This document shows, piece by piece, positions 7,848 to 16,102 of a DNA stretch of 64,000 bases. The DNA lies in NCBI RefSeq assembly GCF_900103845.1, contig NZ_FNIJ01000011.1, positions 146,670 to 210,669 on the forward strand, in the 5' to 3' direction. This stretch comes from Pseudomonas jinjuensis (GTDB lineage: Bacteria > Pseudomonadota > Gammaproteobacteria > Pseudomonadales > Pseudomonadaceae). Both the position numbers and the translations under genes were made by a program. How positions within the stretch are numbered: position 1 is the first letter of the stretch; every line of letters begins with the position of its first letter. The notes beneath the pieces were generated by a model, which made no database searches, was not told the DNA's origin, and was given only the letters and a program-made list of their open reading frames with translations.

Positions 7848-9098
7848 CTAGCGGTGAAATACCGTGGCGGTCGAGTCATAGCCTTCGTGCTGCATCAGTT
7901 CATGCAGTTGGCGACGGCGCACACCCATGTTTCCGCCATCGAAGAGGGGGAATGCCAGGGCGTCCTGCAGCATGCCGGGCAGCGGCGAAGACAGATGGTC
8001 GTAGCTGTCGATGCCGACGACGCGCATCAGGTCGGTGATGACCTGCACGGCGGTTTCCGAGCCGAATACCTTTGCCTGCAGCGACAACTCCAGCGCTTCC
8101 GGCGCCTGCTGGTCCAGCGCGAAGCAGGCCCGGTAGCTAAGGCTTCGCACCGCCTCGATGGCGGCCTTGGCATCGGCGAGGGCGTAGCCGACCGCCTGGT
8201 GGTGGATAATCGTGACCTCTCCGCCCCGGCGTTCCGTCCTGGCGAAGTGGAGGGCGGTGTCGAACGCGGCGCGCATGACACCCAGCGACATGACGCCAAC
8301 CAGCGCGGCGGTGGCGGAAAAGCTGGCATCCACCAAGTCCAGGCCGCGTCCTTCCTCGCCAACCACGTTCTCCCGCGGAACCCGCACGTCGTGGAGGCTG
8401 AAGTTGGAGGTCAGGTGGCCGCGGTGCCCCAGCGAGTCATGGAAGCGGTTGACCGCGAAACCTTGCACGGGGCCGGGCACCAGGATGACGGAGACGCCCT
8501 GTTCGGGCGCGGCATCCGGATCGGTCCGGCACACCACGCTGAGCAGATCCGCACCCTTGCCGTCCCAGCCCGAGGCGCTGGACACCCACTGCTTGGAGCC
8601 ATTGATCACCCAGTCATCGCCATCCAGCACGGCTTGGGTCCGAACCCCGCCGCCTGCAGCGGCTGAGCGATAGTTGGCGCTTCCACCGGGTTCGCTGGAA
8701 GCAAGGGCGGCCAGGGGCGCACCCGTGCATTCGAGGAAGGGGGCGATGAAGCGTCGTTGCTGTTCGGGCGTTCCGGCCAGGAACAGGGGCATCAGGCCCA
8801 GGAGGTTGGCGAACATCGTGAGGGAAACATTGACGTCTTCCGCGTAGAACTCCTCCGCGACGACGGCCATGTCGACCATCCCGCTCCCGCCACCGCCAAA
8901 CGGCTGGGGAATCAGCTGCTGCAGGAAGCCTTCGCGGATCAGCTCTTCATAGAAGGGGCGGGTCGCCTGGAAGCGGCTTTCCGGGGTCGGCAGGTGGCGG
9001 ATGGTTTCCGTGACCTGGCTGAGGGTTCGTCTGGCGAACTGGCGGGCGCGTTTCTGCAGCTCGACCTGCGAGGGTGTCAGCGTGAAATCGATGGCCAT
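7848..9098 (-). CDS. Acyl-CoA dehydrogenase family flavoprotein with Asp in place of the usual Glu
   Basis: 416-residue protein with the acyl-CoA dehydrogenase fold: a helical N-domain, the FAD/substrate beta domain (about 125-240, with ASSEPGGSANY and INGSKQW) and the C-terminal helical domain. At the position where medium-chain enzymes have the base Glu in IYEGTN this protein reads LFDGGN, giving Asp; the alternative Glu of the isovaleryl/long-chain type is also absent (ASFSATAA). It may therefore not be an ordinary dehydrogenase. The ATG at 9098 has GGAGAG upstream; an in-frame start 12 codons earlier is less likely. The upstream AraC-type gene on the same strand may control it. Confidence 0.8.
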   Translation of the reverse strand: MAIDFTLTPSQVELQKRARQFARRTLSQVTETIRHLPTPESRFQATRPFYEELIREGFLQQLIPQPFGGGGSGMVDMAVVAEEFYAEDVNVSLTMFANLLGLMPLFLAGTPEQQRRFIAPFLECTGAPLAALASSEPGGSANYRSAAAGGGVRTQAVLDGDDWVINGSKQWVSSASGWDGKGADLLSVVCRTDPDAAPEQGVSVILVPGPVQGFAVNRFHDSLGHRGHLTSNFSLHDVRVPRENVVGEEGRGLDLVDASFSATAALVGVMSLGVMRAAFDTALHFARTERRGGEVTIIHHQAVGYALADAKAAIEAVRSLSYRACFALDQQAPEALELSLQAKVFGSETAVQVITDLMRVVGIDSYDHLSSPLPGMLQDALAFPLFDGGNMGVRRRQLHELMQHEGYDSTATVFHR

Positions 9099-9250
9099 GA
9101 GATGGCTCTCCAGTAGCGAGTGAATGAAAGCCACGCGCGTGACAGTCGGTCACGGCGCAGCTGTCGACTCGGATGCTATGGAAGGCCTCGGGTGGGTTCT
9201 TCGCTGTGGATGCAGCGTTTTCTTGACTGCCAGCGCACTCCGGTTGCGCG

Positions 9251-10243
9251 TCAACGGCCTCTGGCATGCTGCGCCCGGTATTCACGGGCGCTGAGCTGGA
9301 AGCGATTGCGGAAGACCCGGCTGAAATGCGCGGAACTCTCGAAGCCCCAGGCAAAGGCGAGGTCTGTGATGGAGTGGCTGCGGGCGGGCAGGGCGGCCAG
9401 TTCGCGGGCGCAGCCGTCCAGCCGCATGTCCTGGATGTAGCGCGCCACCGTGGTACCCGTACCATGAAACAGTTGGTGCAGGTAGCGCAGCGAAATGCCC
9501 AGGCTTTTCGCAATGGACTCGGGCGACAGTTCCGGTTGGCGAATGCGCTCGGCAATGCAGGCATAGGCGCGATTGAGGTGGTAGGCCCGGAGGTTGCTGG
9601 CCGGGCCGGGCAGTTGGCGACTCAGTTCGCTGAGCGCTCCCGACAGCAGGTCGAGCGTGCTTCCGGAGACATAGCGTGCGGTTTCGGGATCGATCGCATC
9701 ACGCTCATACAGCAGTGAGTGGAGCTGCGTCGCCAGCAGGCGGCCGATGCCTTGCCCACCCGATACCCGCAACGCCGTGCATTTGTCCGGGTCCTTCAGC
9801 CTGCCGCGAAGCAGGTCGCGCGGCAGGCGGACGACCAGTTGTTGCAGATGGCCGCTGAATGCCCACTGGAAGGGGCGGCTGCAATCGTAGAGCACGCCAT
9901 CACCGGGCCGGAGCGACACGCTGCGCTCACCCTGGGCCAGCAGGCCTTCGCCCTGCAACTGGAGGCTGTAGAGGAAGGCGTCGTCAGGACTCTGCACGAT
10001 GTGCTGGCGGTCGTGCTCGCAGCGGCATTCCACCGAAGTCACCCGGCTGAGATGGAGCACGCCGAGTTGCTGCTCGATCAGTCTTGCACTGAGCGGGCGG
10101 CTGGCTTCCAGGCTGATGCGCAGTGGTGCGCAGCTACGCTCGACCGCTGCTTCCCAGGCATCGACGTCGTCGAAGAAGGCTTCATTGAGCGCCCCTTTGG
10201 CCACCTCTGCGGAATTTGCCGTGAACAACTGGGAAGAGTTCAT
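9251..10243 (-). CDS. AraC-family transcriptional activator
   Basis: 330-residue regulator. The N-terminal half (about 40-200) is an AraC-binding-type cupin domain with PGDGVLYDCSRPF. The C-terminal 100 residues hold two helix-turn-helix motifs (SPESIAKSLGISLRYLHQLF, and the second around ITDLAFAWGFESSAHFSRVF). AGGGGTG precedes the ATG. It is followed on the same strand by the acyl-CoA dehydrogenase-like and MetA-type genes, which are its obvious candidate targets. The layout resembles FeaR-type activators of catabolic genes. No ligand can be inferred. Confidence 0.9.
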   Translation of the reverse strand: MNSSQLFTANSAEVAKGALNEAFFDDVDAWEAAVERSCAPLRISLEASRPLSARLIEQQLGVLHLSRVTSVECRCEHDRQHIVQSPDDAFLYSLQLQGEGLLAQGERSVSLRPGDGVLYDCSRPFQWAFSGHLQQLVVRLPRDLLRGRLKDPDKCTALRVSGGQGIGRLLATQLHSLLYERDAIDPETARYVSGSTLDLLSGALSELSRQLPGPASNLRAYHLNRAYACIAERIRQPELSPESIAKSLGISLRYLHQLFHGTGTTVARYIQDMRLDGCARELAALPARSHSITDLAFAWGFESSAHFSRVFRNRFQLSAREYRAQHARGR

Positions 10244-10374
10244 CTGTGCACCCCTGGCTGGACCTCAGCCCTGGATTATCCGCATATCTGCCCAAGGCCA
10301 GGCTTTGTCCTGCTTGCCAGAAGCCTTGCCATGAGTGCCATCCTCGCACTCGCTGCCCGCTCGTCTTGCGTCGA

Positions 10375-10851
10375 TCAGTCGAGTGGTTGCACGAGCTCCA
10401 TGCTCAGGGCCAGGGCGACCGGGAGGTTTCCCGGCAGGTTGCGCACCCCGCAGACCGTTCGCACATGTCCGGCCCGCTCGGCAAAGACCTCGGCCAACAG
10501 CTCCGAGGCGCTGTCTATCACCTGCGGATGGCTGGTGAAGGATTCCTCGCAGGCGACGTAGGCGTCGAGGCGCACGATCTGCCTGACCCATTCGAAACTG
10601 CCGAGGTAGTGGTGGGCCTGGGCCAGCGCGTTGAGCGCACTGACCCGGGCCGCCTCGCGACCTTCTTCGATCGAGACCTCCCGGCCGAGCAACCCTGTCA
10701 GGAGGGGCCGTCCTTCGAGCATCGGCCCCTGCATGGAGATATGCAGCATCGAACTCGCCTCCACCACCGCCCGGTAGGCTCCCAGCGGAGCGGGAGGCGA
10801 GGGCAGTTGCCAGCCGAGTGCGTGCAGGCGTTGTAAGGCCAGATCGCTCAT
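10375..10851 (-). CDS. RidA/YjgF family protein
   Basis: 158-residue RidA-superfamily protein. The family includes enamine/imine deaminases that clear reactive 2-aminoacrylate, and many members of other function. The core is recognisable from YRAVVEASSMLHISMQGPM through GREAARVSALNAL to the VRTVCGVRNLPGNLPVALALSMELV C-terminus. The usual catalytic Arg region (about VRTVCG) is altered compared with deaminase members, so deaminase activity is unsure. A strong AGGAGGT site precedes the ATG, 16 nt after the stop of the quinone oxidoreductase gene, so the two form one operon. Confidence 0.85.
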   Translation of the reverse strand: MSDLALQRLHALGWQLPSPPAPLGAYRAVVEASSMLHISMQGPMLEGRPLLTGLLGREVSIEEGREAARVSALNALAQAHHYLGSFEWVRQIVRLDAYVACEESFTSHPQVIDSASELLAEVFAERAGHVRTVCGVRNLPGNLPVALALSMELVQPLD

Positions 10852-10867
10852 GACTACCTCCTGCGCT

Positions 10868-11902
10868 TCACTCTGCCCACGGCAGCAGGACGATGCTGCC
10901 GCGCGCCTGGTTGCTGCCGATCCGCTCGTGAGCCCGGGCGGCCTCGGACAGCGGCAGCACGCAGTCGATCACCGGCTTGATCTTGCTCTCGCGGATCGGG
11001 TCGAGCCATGCGGCGAAGTCTTCGATATCGCCGACCAGGGTCCCACGCAGCTGCTTCTGGGCGAAGAAGAAGTTGCGGATATCGAAGGTCACCTCGGGGC
11101 CGGCCATGAAGCCCATGGCGACGACGATGCCCTGCGGCCTCACTGCGTCGATGGTGCGGGCGAGGATATTGCCGCCCAGGTTGTCGATTGCCACATCGAC
11201 GCCACGGCCAGCCGTCCATTTGCCGATCTCCGCGACGAAGTCCGCCTTGCCCGAGTCGATCACCCGTTCGGCGCCCAGGCTCTGCGCCAGTTGCGCCGAT
11301 GCCTCGTTCTGCACGGTCACGGCGACATGGGCGCCGAGCGCGCGGGCGACCTGGATGCTCATGATCCCGGTGCTAGAGGCACCCGCATGGACCAGAACCC
11401 GGTCACCGGCTTTCACCTCGCCGACGATCTGCACAGAGCGGATCGCGATGAGCAATGCTACCGGCATGGCGGCGATCTGCTCCACCGGCAAACCGGTGGT
11501 GTCGCGCAGCAGGAAGGCCTCGGGCACGACCGCATACTGGGCATAGGTGCCCTGGATATGAGTGCCGGGAATCGCATAGCTCGCAGCGGTGGTGACCGGG
11601 CGGATGTGTGCCTCGGCAGGATCGATCGGGTAGCCCGGCATGGCGATCACGCGTTCGCCCACCTGGAAGCGGGTGACGCCGACGCCCAGTTCGGCAACTT
11701 CGCCCACGGCATCCGAACCGAGGATGTGCGGGAACGCCAGGTGGGGATTGATCTGCCCCAGGCGGACATAGTGGTCGAGGCGGTTGATACCGGCCGCCAG
11801 GACCTTGACCAGTACCTGGCCGGGACCGGGAGTCGGGGTCGGGATGTCTTCGACGCGGATCTGTTCGGGGCCACCAAAGGCACGAATCACTGCAGCTTTC
11901 AT
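10868..11902 (-). CDS. Zinc-independent quinone oxidoreductase (MDR family)
   Basis: 344-residue NADPH:quinone oxidoreductase of the medium-chain dehydrogenase superfamily, reducing quinones or enones. It starts MKAAVIRAFGGPEQIRVED, has a GroES-like N-domain and a Rossmann domain with VHAGASSTGIMSIQVARALGAHV (about 150-172). The usual structural and catalytic zinc ligands are missing, as in the QOR/zeta-crystallin branch. AGAGGA precedes the ATG at 11902; an upstream in-frame start is rejected. It is divergent from an HxlR regulator, the common arrangement for quinone- or aldehyde-responsive oxidoreductases, and is followed by RidA. Confidence 0.9.
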   Translation of the reverse strand: MKAAVIRAFGGPEQIRVEDIPTPTPGPGQVLVKVLAAGINRLDHYVRLGQINPHLAFPHILGSDAVGEVAELGVGVTRFQVGERVIAMPGYPIDPAEAHIRPVTTAASYAIPGTHIQGTYAQYAVVPEAFLLRDTTGLPVEQIAAMPVALLIAIRSVQIVGEVKAGDRVLVHAGASSTGIMSIQVARALGAHVAVTVQNEASAQLAQSLGAERVIDSGKADFVAEIGKWTAGRGVDVAIDNLGGNILARTIDAVRPQGIVVAMGFMAGPEVTFDIRNFFFAQKQLRGTLVGDIEDFAAWLDPIRESKIKPVIDCVLPLSEAARAHERIGSNQARGSIVLLPWAE

Positions 11903-12023
11903 GTTGAGTCCTCTAATCGACTGGATGGGATGCAGAAGTAACCTGCGTTCCAAAAGGTGGCGCCCCAGTTGGTGATAGCATCGTATTTGCTGTAGGGTAA
12001 TTTTGGAAAGTAGGCACTTTTTT

Positions 12024-12050
12024 GTTACGTAGTAACCTTTTGGTAACCAA
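12024..12050. promoter_or_regulatory. Putative HxlR operator
   Basis: Two adjoining palindromes: GTTAC-GTA-GTAAC (12024-12036) and TTGGT-A-ACCAA (12040-12050); GTAACC also occurs as a direct repeat 11 bp apart. They end two bases before the HxlR ATG, in the shared region with the quinone oxidoreductase gene. Autorepression is inferred from position. Confidence 0.6.
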
Positions 12051-12051
12051 T

Positions 12052-12429
12052 ATGGCGAATCAAGACGAGCAGACCCCCTTCGTGCTGCGAGAGAACTGCC
12101 CTCAGCGGCGCATCCATTACGTACTCAACGGCAAGTGGACATCGATGGTGCTCTATGCGCTCAGCCGCGGCCCGCTGCGCACCGGCCAGCTGGAGCGGAC
12201 GTTGCCGGGCATCTCGAAAAAGATGCTGACCCAGACCCTGCGCGAGGTGGAGAACGCAGGACTGGTCAGGCGCGAGGTGTTCAACGTGGTGCCGCCGAAG
12301 GTGGAGTATTCGCTGACCGAGTTCGGCGAAACCTTCGTCGAGCCGCTCCATGCGCTTTACGACTGGGCGGCCAGGAACTCGGCGGCGCTGGATCAACTGG
12401 AGCGCAATATCCAGGAAGCCGAGGGCTGA
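12052..12429 (+). CDS. HxlR-type winged-helix regulator
   Basis: 125-residue one-domain regulator. The HxlR signature is clear: CPQRRIHYVLNGKWTSMVLYAL, then RTGQLERTLPGISKKMLTQTLRELE-like text and YSLTEFGETF (wing and last helix). A Cys sits at the N-terminal position (NCPQ) used for redox or electrophile sensing in YodB/HypR-type members. The ATG at 12052 starts the conserved region; a TTG ten codons earlier would place the operator inside the gene and is less likely. It is divergent from the quinone oxidoreductase-RidA operon, which it probably represses until a quinone or similar electrophile appears. Confidence 0.9.
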   Translation: MANQDEQTPFVLRENCPQRRIHYVLNGKWTSMVLYALSRGPLRTGQLERTLPGISKKMLTQTLREVENAGLVRREVFNVVPPKVEYSLTEFGETFVEPLHALYDWAARNSAALDQLERNIQEAEG

Positions 12430-12633
12430 CGGTCCATCTGCGGAAATTGAAACCGACCCGAGCCCCTGCATTCATGGCTGACTAGGTGGCAAGCCCGCAG
12501 GCCGCAGGCTGGGAGCCAACCCGCAATCATTGCGCGCCACCCCATCCCCCCAATCCCCACGGGTGGGCGCGCGGGCGAATGGCGATCGGTAACCTTTGCG
12601 AATGGTTTTCTCCACTCGTGCAAGGACCACCGA

Positions 12634-13953
12634 ATGAATACCGCTGAAGACCGGCAAACCAACTCCACGGCAAATACCGGCATGCCGTTGGTGTTGCGCG
12701 CTCGTGAGCCCGACCGGGAGGTGCGCGCATTCCTGCGCTCGCTCAACCTGCTGACGCGAGCACGGAGCACCGATAACCACTCGCTTTCCCGGCTGCCTCG
12801 ACTTCGCCAGGTCTGGCGCCTGGCGGCTCTTGCGCTGGGTCGCCGGCCTCAGCTGGAATCGGTGATCGAGCGGGAGATCGACGGCCCTGCAGGTCCCATT
12901 ACCCTGCGGATATTCACCCCCGCCAGTTCGGAGCAGGCATTGCCGGCTTTCCTCTGGTACCACGGGGGCGGGTTCATCATCGGAGGCCTCGATACCGGCG
13001 ACTCGATCTGTCGCAGCATCGCCCTTGCCGCCGGCTGCATCACCGTCGCGGTGCGCTATCGCCTGGCACCGGAACATGATCTGAGTGCCGGCCGCGAGGA
13101 CTGCCTGGCCACGCTGGAGTGGCTGGCGCGCAATGGCGCCGAGTTGGGTATCGATACCAGCCGGCTGGCGATCGGTGGCGATTCCGCCGGCGGCAACATC
13201 GCCGCAGTGGTGGCTCAGGAGAATTTCCGCCGCGGCGGCCCGCAACTATGTATGCAGGTCCTGGCCTATCCGGCAACCGACCTAGTGCACGAGTTTCCCT
13301 CGCTGGCGGAGAACGCCGAAGGCTACCTGATCACCGCTCGCCTGCTGGAGCAGATGAAGCAGATCGTAGCCGGCTCCCTGGGCACTCTGGATGCCGAAGA
13401 CCCATGGCTCTCGCCGCGCCGCAGCGCCGATCTCCATGGACTGCCAGCTGCAGTGGTGATCAGCGCCGGCTTCGACCCGATCCGCGACGACGGCCTCGAC
13501 TATGCCGCACGCCTGCGTGCCGCCGGAGTGCCGGTGGAAGTCCTGCACTACGCCGGGCAGATCCACGGCTTCCTGAACCTGGACGAGGTGTTCGGCTCCG
13601 GACGAGATGCATTGCAGCGCGTCGCCGATGCGCTGGCGCGGGTGTTCCGACTCGAGCCCATACACAACCGGACCATCGAAATCGCCGACGAAGTGCCACA
13701 AGTGCAGTCGTCGCTGTTGGCTGCCGCAAATGAAGTGGCGACTTCCACCCTGACCGCCTGGGTGGCGACCGAGCTCTGGGGTAATACCCTGCTGAGTCTG
13801 CTGTCGCCGAAGGCGGCCACGGTTTGCCAGTTCCTGCTCAAGCCGTGGTCCATCCCCGTTGCATTGGTCAGGGGCAGGATCATTGCCCGTCTCGACCGGC
13901 TGGATGCACACCAAACCTATCCGACAATGAAAGATTGCTCAGCGGAACGCTGA
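12634..13953 (+). CDS. Alpha/beta hydrolase, hormone-sensitive-lipase-type esterase with C-terminal extension
   Basis: 439-residue esterase. The oxyanion-hole HGGG lies near residue 110. The nucleophile motif GDSAGG has Ser184, the acid is the Asp in SAGFDPIRDD and the base is His in QIHGF. This places it in bacterial HSL family IV. About 100 residues after the catalytic His (from roughly 340) are not part of a standard esterase of about 310 residues and contain a hydrophobic segment. AAGGA precedes the ATG. The phasin-like and PHA-synthase-like genes follow 14 nt downstream, so it may hydrolyse hydroxyacyl esters or polymer-derived oligomers; this is inference. Confidence 0.88.
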   Translation: MNTAEDRQTNSTANTGMPLVLRAREPDREVRAFLRSLNLLTRARSTDNHSLSRLPRLRQVWRLAALALGRRPQLESVIEREIDGPAGPITLRIFTPASSEQALPAFLWYHGGGFIIGGLDTGDSICRSIALAAGCITVAVRYRLAPEHDLSAGREDCLATLEWLARNGAELGIDTSRLAIGGDSAGGNIAAVVAQENFRRGGPQLCMQVLAYPATDLVHEFPSLAENAEGYLITARLLEQMKQIVAGSLGTLDAEDPWLSPRRSADLHGLPAAVVISAGFDPIRDDGLDYAARLRAAGVPVEVLHYAGQIHGFLNLDEVFGSGRDALQRVADALARVFRLEPIHNRTIEIADEVPQVQSSLLAAANEVATSTLTAWVATELWGNTLLSLLSPKAATVCQFLLKPWSIPVALVRGRIIARLDRLDAHQTYPTMKDCSAER

Positions 13954-13967
13954 GCAAGGAGCTACGC

Positions 13968-14405
13968 ATGAAAATCCTCGACCCCTTGCGCCTCTGCCGA
14001 GAAGCCCTGGACAAGTTCGAAAGCGGAGTCAACTCGCTGGCCGCCAGCAAATTCGAGACCAGGGAGTTCGCTCGGGTGCTCAATCGGGTTTCCAAAGTGG
14101 CCTGTGGCGCCAAGTACGTATCGGAGAGGACACTGGACGGCATCCAGAAATGCCTGGGACTGCCCAGCCGCTCCGAAATCGACAACCTGGCTGCGCTCCT
14201 GGGACGCGTCGAGGACAGGATCGACCAGTTGACCGCGCCGTCGGCCGATGCAGCGAGTGCGCCACGACCGTCACGGACTCGCCGTCCGCAAGAGAGCGCA
14301 AGTTCGCAGCCGACCAGGAAAAAGGTCAACAAGGGTGCAGGCAAGCCGGCCACCGCCGCAAGGCAAGCCGGCAGCGGGGAGGTGGGCAATGGCGTCGCTT
14401 CGTAA
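13968..14405 (+). CDS. Small phasin-like/PHA-synthase partner protein
   Basis: 145-residue protein with a helical N-terminal part (about 1-95, with heptad-like DKFESGVNSLAASKF) and a Lys/Ala/Arg/Pro/Ser-rich tail (about 100-145), reminiscent of PhaF/phasin tails. AAGGAG precedes the ATG. Its end overlaps the PHA-synthase-like gene by 17 nt, implying translational coupling. Class III PHA synthases need a second subunit; this protein occupies that genetic position but is far shorter than known PhaE, so equivalence is only suggested. It could instead coat polymer granules or bind DNA through the basic tail. Confidence 0.5.
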   Translation: MKILDPLRLCREALDKFESGVNSLAASKFETREFARVLNRVSKVACGAKYVSERTLDGIQKCLGLPSRSEIDNLAALLGRVEDRIDQLTAPSADAASAPRPSRTRRPQESASSQPTRKKVNKGAGKPATAARQAGSGEVGNGVAS

Positions 14406-15474
14406 CGGCAAGGTTTCCGCTGTGTCCCTCGTCGAGCGGTTGCGCAACGAAGTCGATCAACTGTGCAAGCGCAGCATCAACGGCCTCGAATATCTCAGAA
14501 CGCCGGCTCCGCAGGTCGGCACGACGCCAAGGACCCTGCTGCACCGGCGCGGTACCCTGGCCCTGTACCATTACCAGGCCACGACCGAAGAGGTGTACCG
14601 GGTGCCACTGCTGTTCGTCATGCCGACGACCAACAAGGCCTCGATCTTCGACCTGGCGAAAGGGCAGAGCCTGATCGGCTTCCTGCTCGATCATGGTTAC
14701 GACGTCTATGTGATGGACTGGAACGCGCCGACGACGCTCGAACGCCACCTGAAGCTGGAAAACTACGTGCTGGACTTCATTCCGGACTGCATCCGTCGCG
14801 TACAGGAAAGCTCCGGGATCGAGGACGTCACGCTGGTCGGCTACTGCATGGGCGGACTGCTGTCGACCATATACGCCGCGCTGCATCCCGATGGCCCGGT
14901 GAAGAACCTGGTGCTGTTCACCACGCCGACCGACTGGACCCGGATGATCTTCCGCAAGGTCGTCGAGGACGAGCAGTTCAGCCCGGACCGGGTGATCAAT
15001 TCGCAGGGCCTTCTTCCTCCGACGGTGTTCAAGCGGCTGGTCGAACTCCATCGGCCCGCCGGCCCCATCGCCACCCAGATTCGTCTCTGGGACAACATGT
15101 GGAACGAAGACTACGTGCGGAATTTTCGCATGATGCTGAGCTGGGGCGACGATACGCTGCCGCTGGCGGGTGACTACTACCGGCAGATCGTCGAGGAGTT
15201 GCTGCGCAAGAACGGCCTGTACGAGGGCACCCTGTGCCTTGACGGAAAGCGCGTGGAACTGAAGAACATCCGGATTCCGCTGCTGCACGTGATCGCCGAG
15301 CACGACACCCTGGTGACCCCGGAGTGCGCGCGGCCGCTGGTGGCAGGCGTGAGTTCGCAGGACAAGGAAGAGCTGATCCTGCCAGGCGGCCACGTCAGCC
15401 TGATGGCCGGCCCGGCCGCCATCCGGCGGCTGTGGCCCAAGCTCGACCAGTGGCTGGGCAGGCGCTCGGTCTGA
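14389..15474 (+). CDS. phaC: Class III-like poly(3-hydroxyalkanoate) synthase
   Basis: 361-residue alpha/beta-hydrolase-fold protein that by family would polymerise 3-hydroxyacyl-CoA. The lipase-like box is GYCMGG with Cys153 as nucleophile. Asp306 (EHDTLV) and His335 (PGGHVSL) complete the triad, close to the C149/D302/H331 spacing of the Allochromatium class III enzyme. Upstream, PLLFVMPTTNKASIFDL and DVYVMDW match the PhaC substrate region. The length fits class III (about 355), not the roughly 560-residue class II enzymes normal in Pseudomonas. GGGGAGG precedes the ATG within the end of the phasin-like gene. Activity is not proven. Confidence 0.75.
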   Translation: MASLRNGKVSAVSLVERLRNEVDQLCKRSINGLEYLRTPAPQVGTTPRTLLHRRGTLALYHYQATTEEVYRVPLLFVMPTTNKASIFDLAKGQSLIGFLLDHGYDVYVMDWNAPTTLERHLKLENYVLDFIPDCIRRVQESSGIEDVTLVGYCMGGLLSTIYAALHPDGPVKNLVLFTTPTDWTRMIFRKVVEDEQFSPDRVINSQGLLPPTVFKRLVELHRPAGPIATQIRLWDNMWNEDYVRNFRMMLSWGDDTLPLAGDYYRQIVEELLRKNGLYEGTLCLDGKRVELKNIRIPLLHVIAEHDTLVTPECARPLVAGVSSQDKEELILPGGHVSLMAGPAAIRRLWPKLDQWLGRRSV

Positions 15475-15492
15475 CCCAGACTCGATTCAAGA

Positions 15493-15523
15493 AACGCCCC
15501 GACAAGTTCGGGGCGTTTTCTTT
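15493..15523 (+). terminator. Intrinsic terminator after the PHA operon
   Basis: A perfect 10-bp stem (15493-15502 with 15508-15517) with a 5-nt loop is followed by a T-rich run, 18 nt after the synthase stop. Confidence 0.9.
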
Positions 15524-15543
15524 TGTGGGCGATGAATTATTTG

Positions 15544-15606
15544 CGTAGGAGCGGCCCATGGCCGCGAAAGCACGAAAGAGCATCGTGGGCATGGCCCACT
15601 CCTACC
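15544..15606. repeat. REP-pair-like inverted repeat
   Basis: GTAGGAGCGGCCCATGGCCG at the left faces an inverted near-copy ending in GGGCCATGCCC-type sequence and CTCCTAC at the right, about 60 bp in all. GTAGGAGCGG arms are typical of Pseudomonas REP elements. Confidence 0.65.
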
Positions 15607-15639
15607 GGGATAACGGCGTAAGAGGGTGGCCTGATGGTG

Positions 15640-15674
15640 TAGGGTGGTGTTGAGCGCAGCGATACCCACCATCG
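15640..15674. repeat. Single arm of a GGTTGGTG-type intergenic repeat
   Basis: The sequence GTAGGGTGGTGTTGAGCGCA and its continuation through CCCACC matches one arm of the complete inverted repeat at 34774-34845 (same spacing of GTAGG, TGGTG, TGA, CGCAG, CCCA). Only one arm is present; its end abuts a toxin remnant. Confidence 0.6.
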
Positions 15675-15682
15675 GTTCCATT

Positions 15683-15727
15683 GCGGATTACAGCCAGTAC
15701 GACCAGATCAACGCGGAGACAGTGTGA
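15683..15727 (+). pseudogene. higB: HigB toxin C-terminal remnant
   Basis: The frame reads ADYSQYDQINAETV then TGA, matching the end of HigB mRNA-interferase proteins (consensus ending HAxYDxIDAxTV). The rest of the toxin gene is missing: immediately upstream is the repeat arm 15640-15674. The stop overlaps the ATG of the following higA-like frame (TGATG), the normal higB-higA junction. Confidence 0.65.
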
Positions 15728-15972
15728 TGAACATCAAGCCAATTCGCTCCAAGGAAAACTTGGCAGAGGCCTTTGTACGCATGGAGGAACGGTGGGGTGC
15801 CGAAACCGGTACGCCAGAGGGCGACGAACTGGAAGCGCTGGCGGTACTGATCGAGAAGTACGAGGACGAGCACTATCCGATCCCGCCGTCCGATCCCAGC
15901 GAAGCCATCAAATTCCATATGGGCCAGCAGGGACTGACACTATGCGATCTGGAGCCTCGCAAAGGAAAGTAG
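15727..15972 (+). pseudogene. higA: Truncated HigA antitoxin
   Basis: 81 residues corresponding to the N-terminal part of HigA antitoxins (MNIKPIRSKENLAEAF and SEAIKFHMGQQGLTLCDLEP). Normal HigA continues with the helix-turn-helix (roughly 40-50 more residues). Here the frame leaves the family after DLEP and stops at TAG, and that TAG is part of the GTAGGGCGGG start of the inverted repeat at 15969. Without the HTH and with the toxin also truncated, the locus should be non-functional. Recombination or insertion involving the repeat is the likely cause. Confidence 0.75.
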
Positions 15973-16026
15973 GGCGGGTGCAACCCGCCAATTCAGAGGC
16001 GTCATGGCGGGTTTCACCCGCCCTAC
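15969..16026. repeat. GTAGGGCGGGTG inverted repeat, copy 1
   Basis: Two 21-bp arms (15969-15989 and 16006-16026) are inverted with one mismatch around a 16-bp centre. The same element with perfect arms lies at 37126-37185. This copy supplies the stop codon of the truncated higA. Confidence 0.85.
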
Positions 16027-16041
16027 AGCGTGGTAACACCA

Positions 16042-16079
16042 GAAACAAAAAACCGACGCCCTGCAAGCAGGGCGTCGGT
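16042..16079 (-). terminator. Intrinsic terminator of the DUF1302-DUF1329 operon
   Basis: A perfect 12-bp stem (16052-16063 with 16068-16079) is followed on the minus strand by a T-run (complement of 16045-16051), 24 nt after the DUF1329 stop. Confidence 0.9.
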
Positions 16080-16102
16080 CGGATGGTTACAGCTGTCTTG
16101 TT

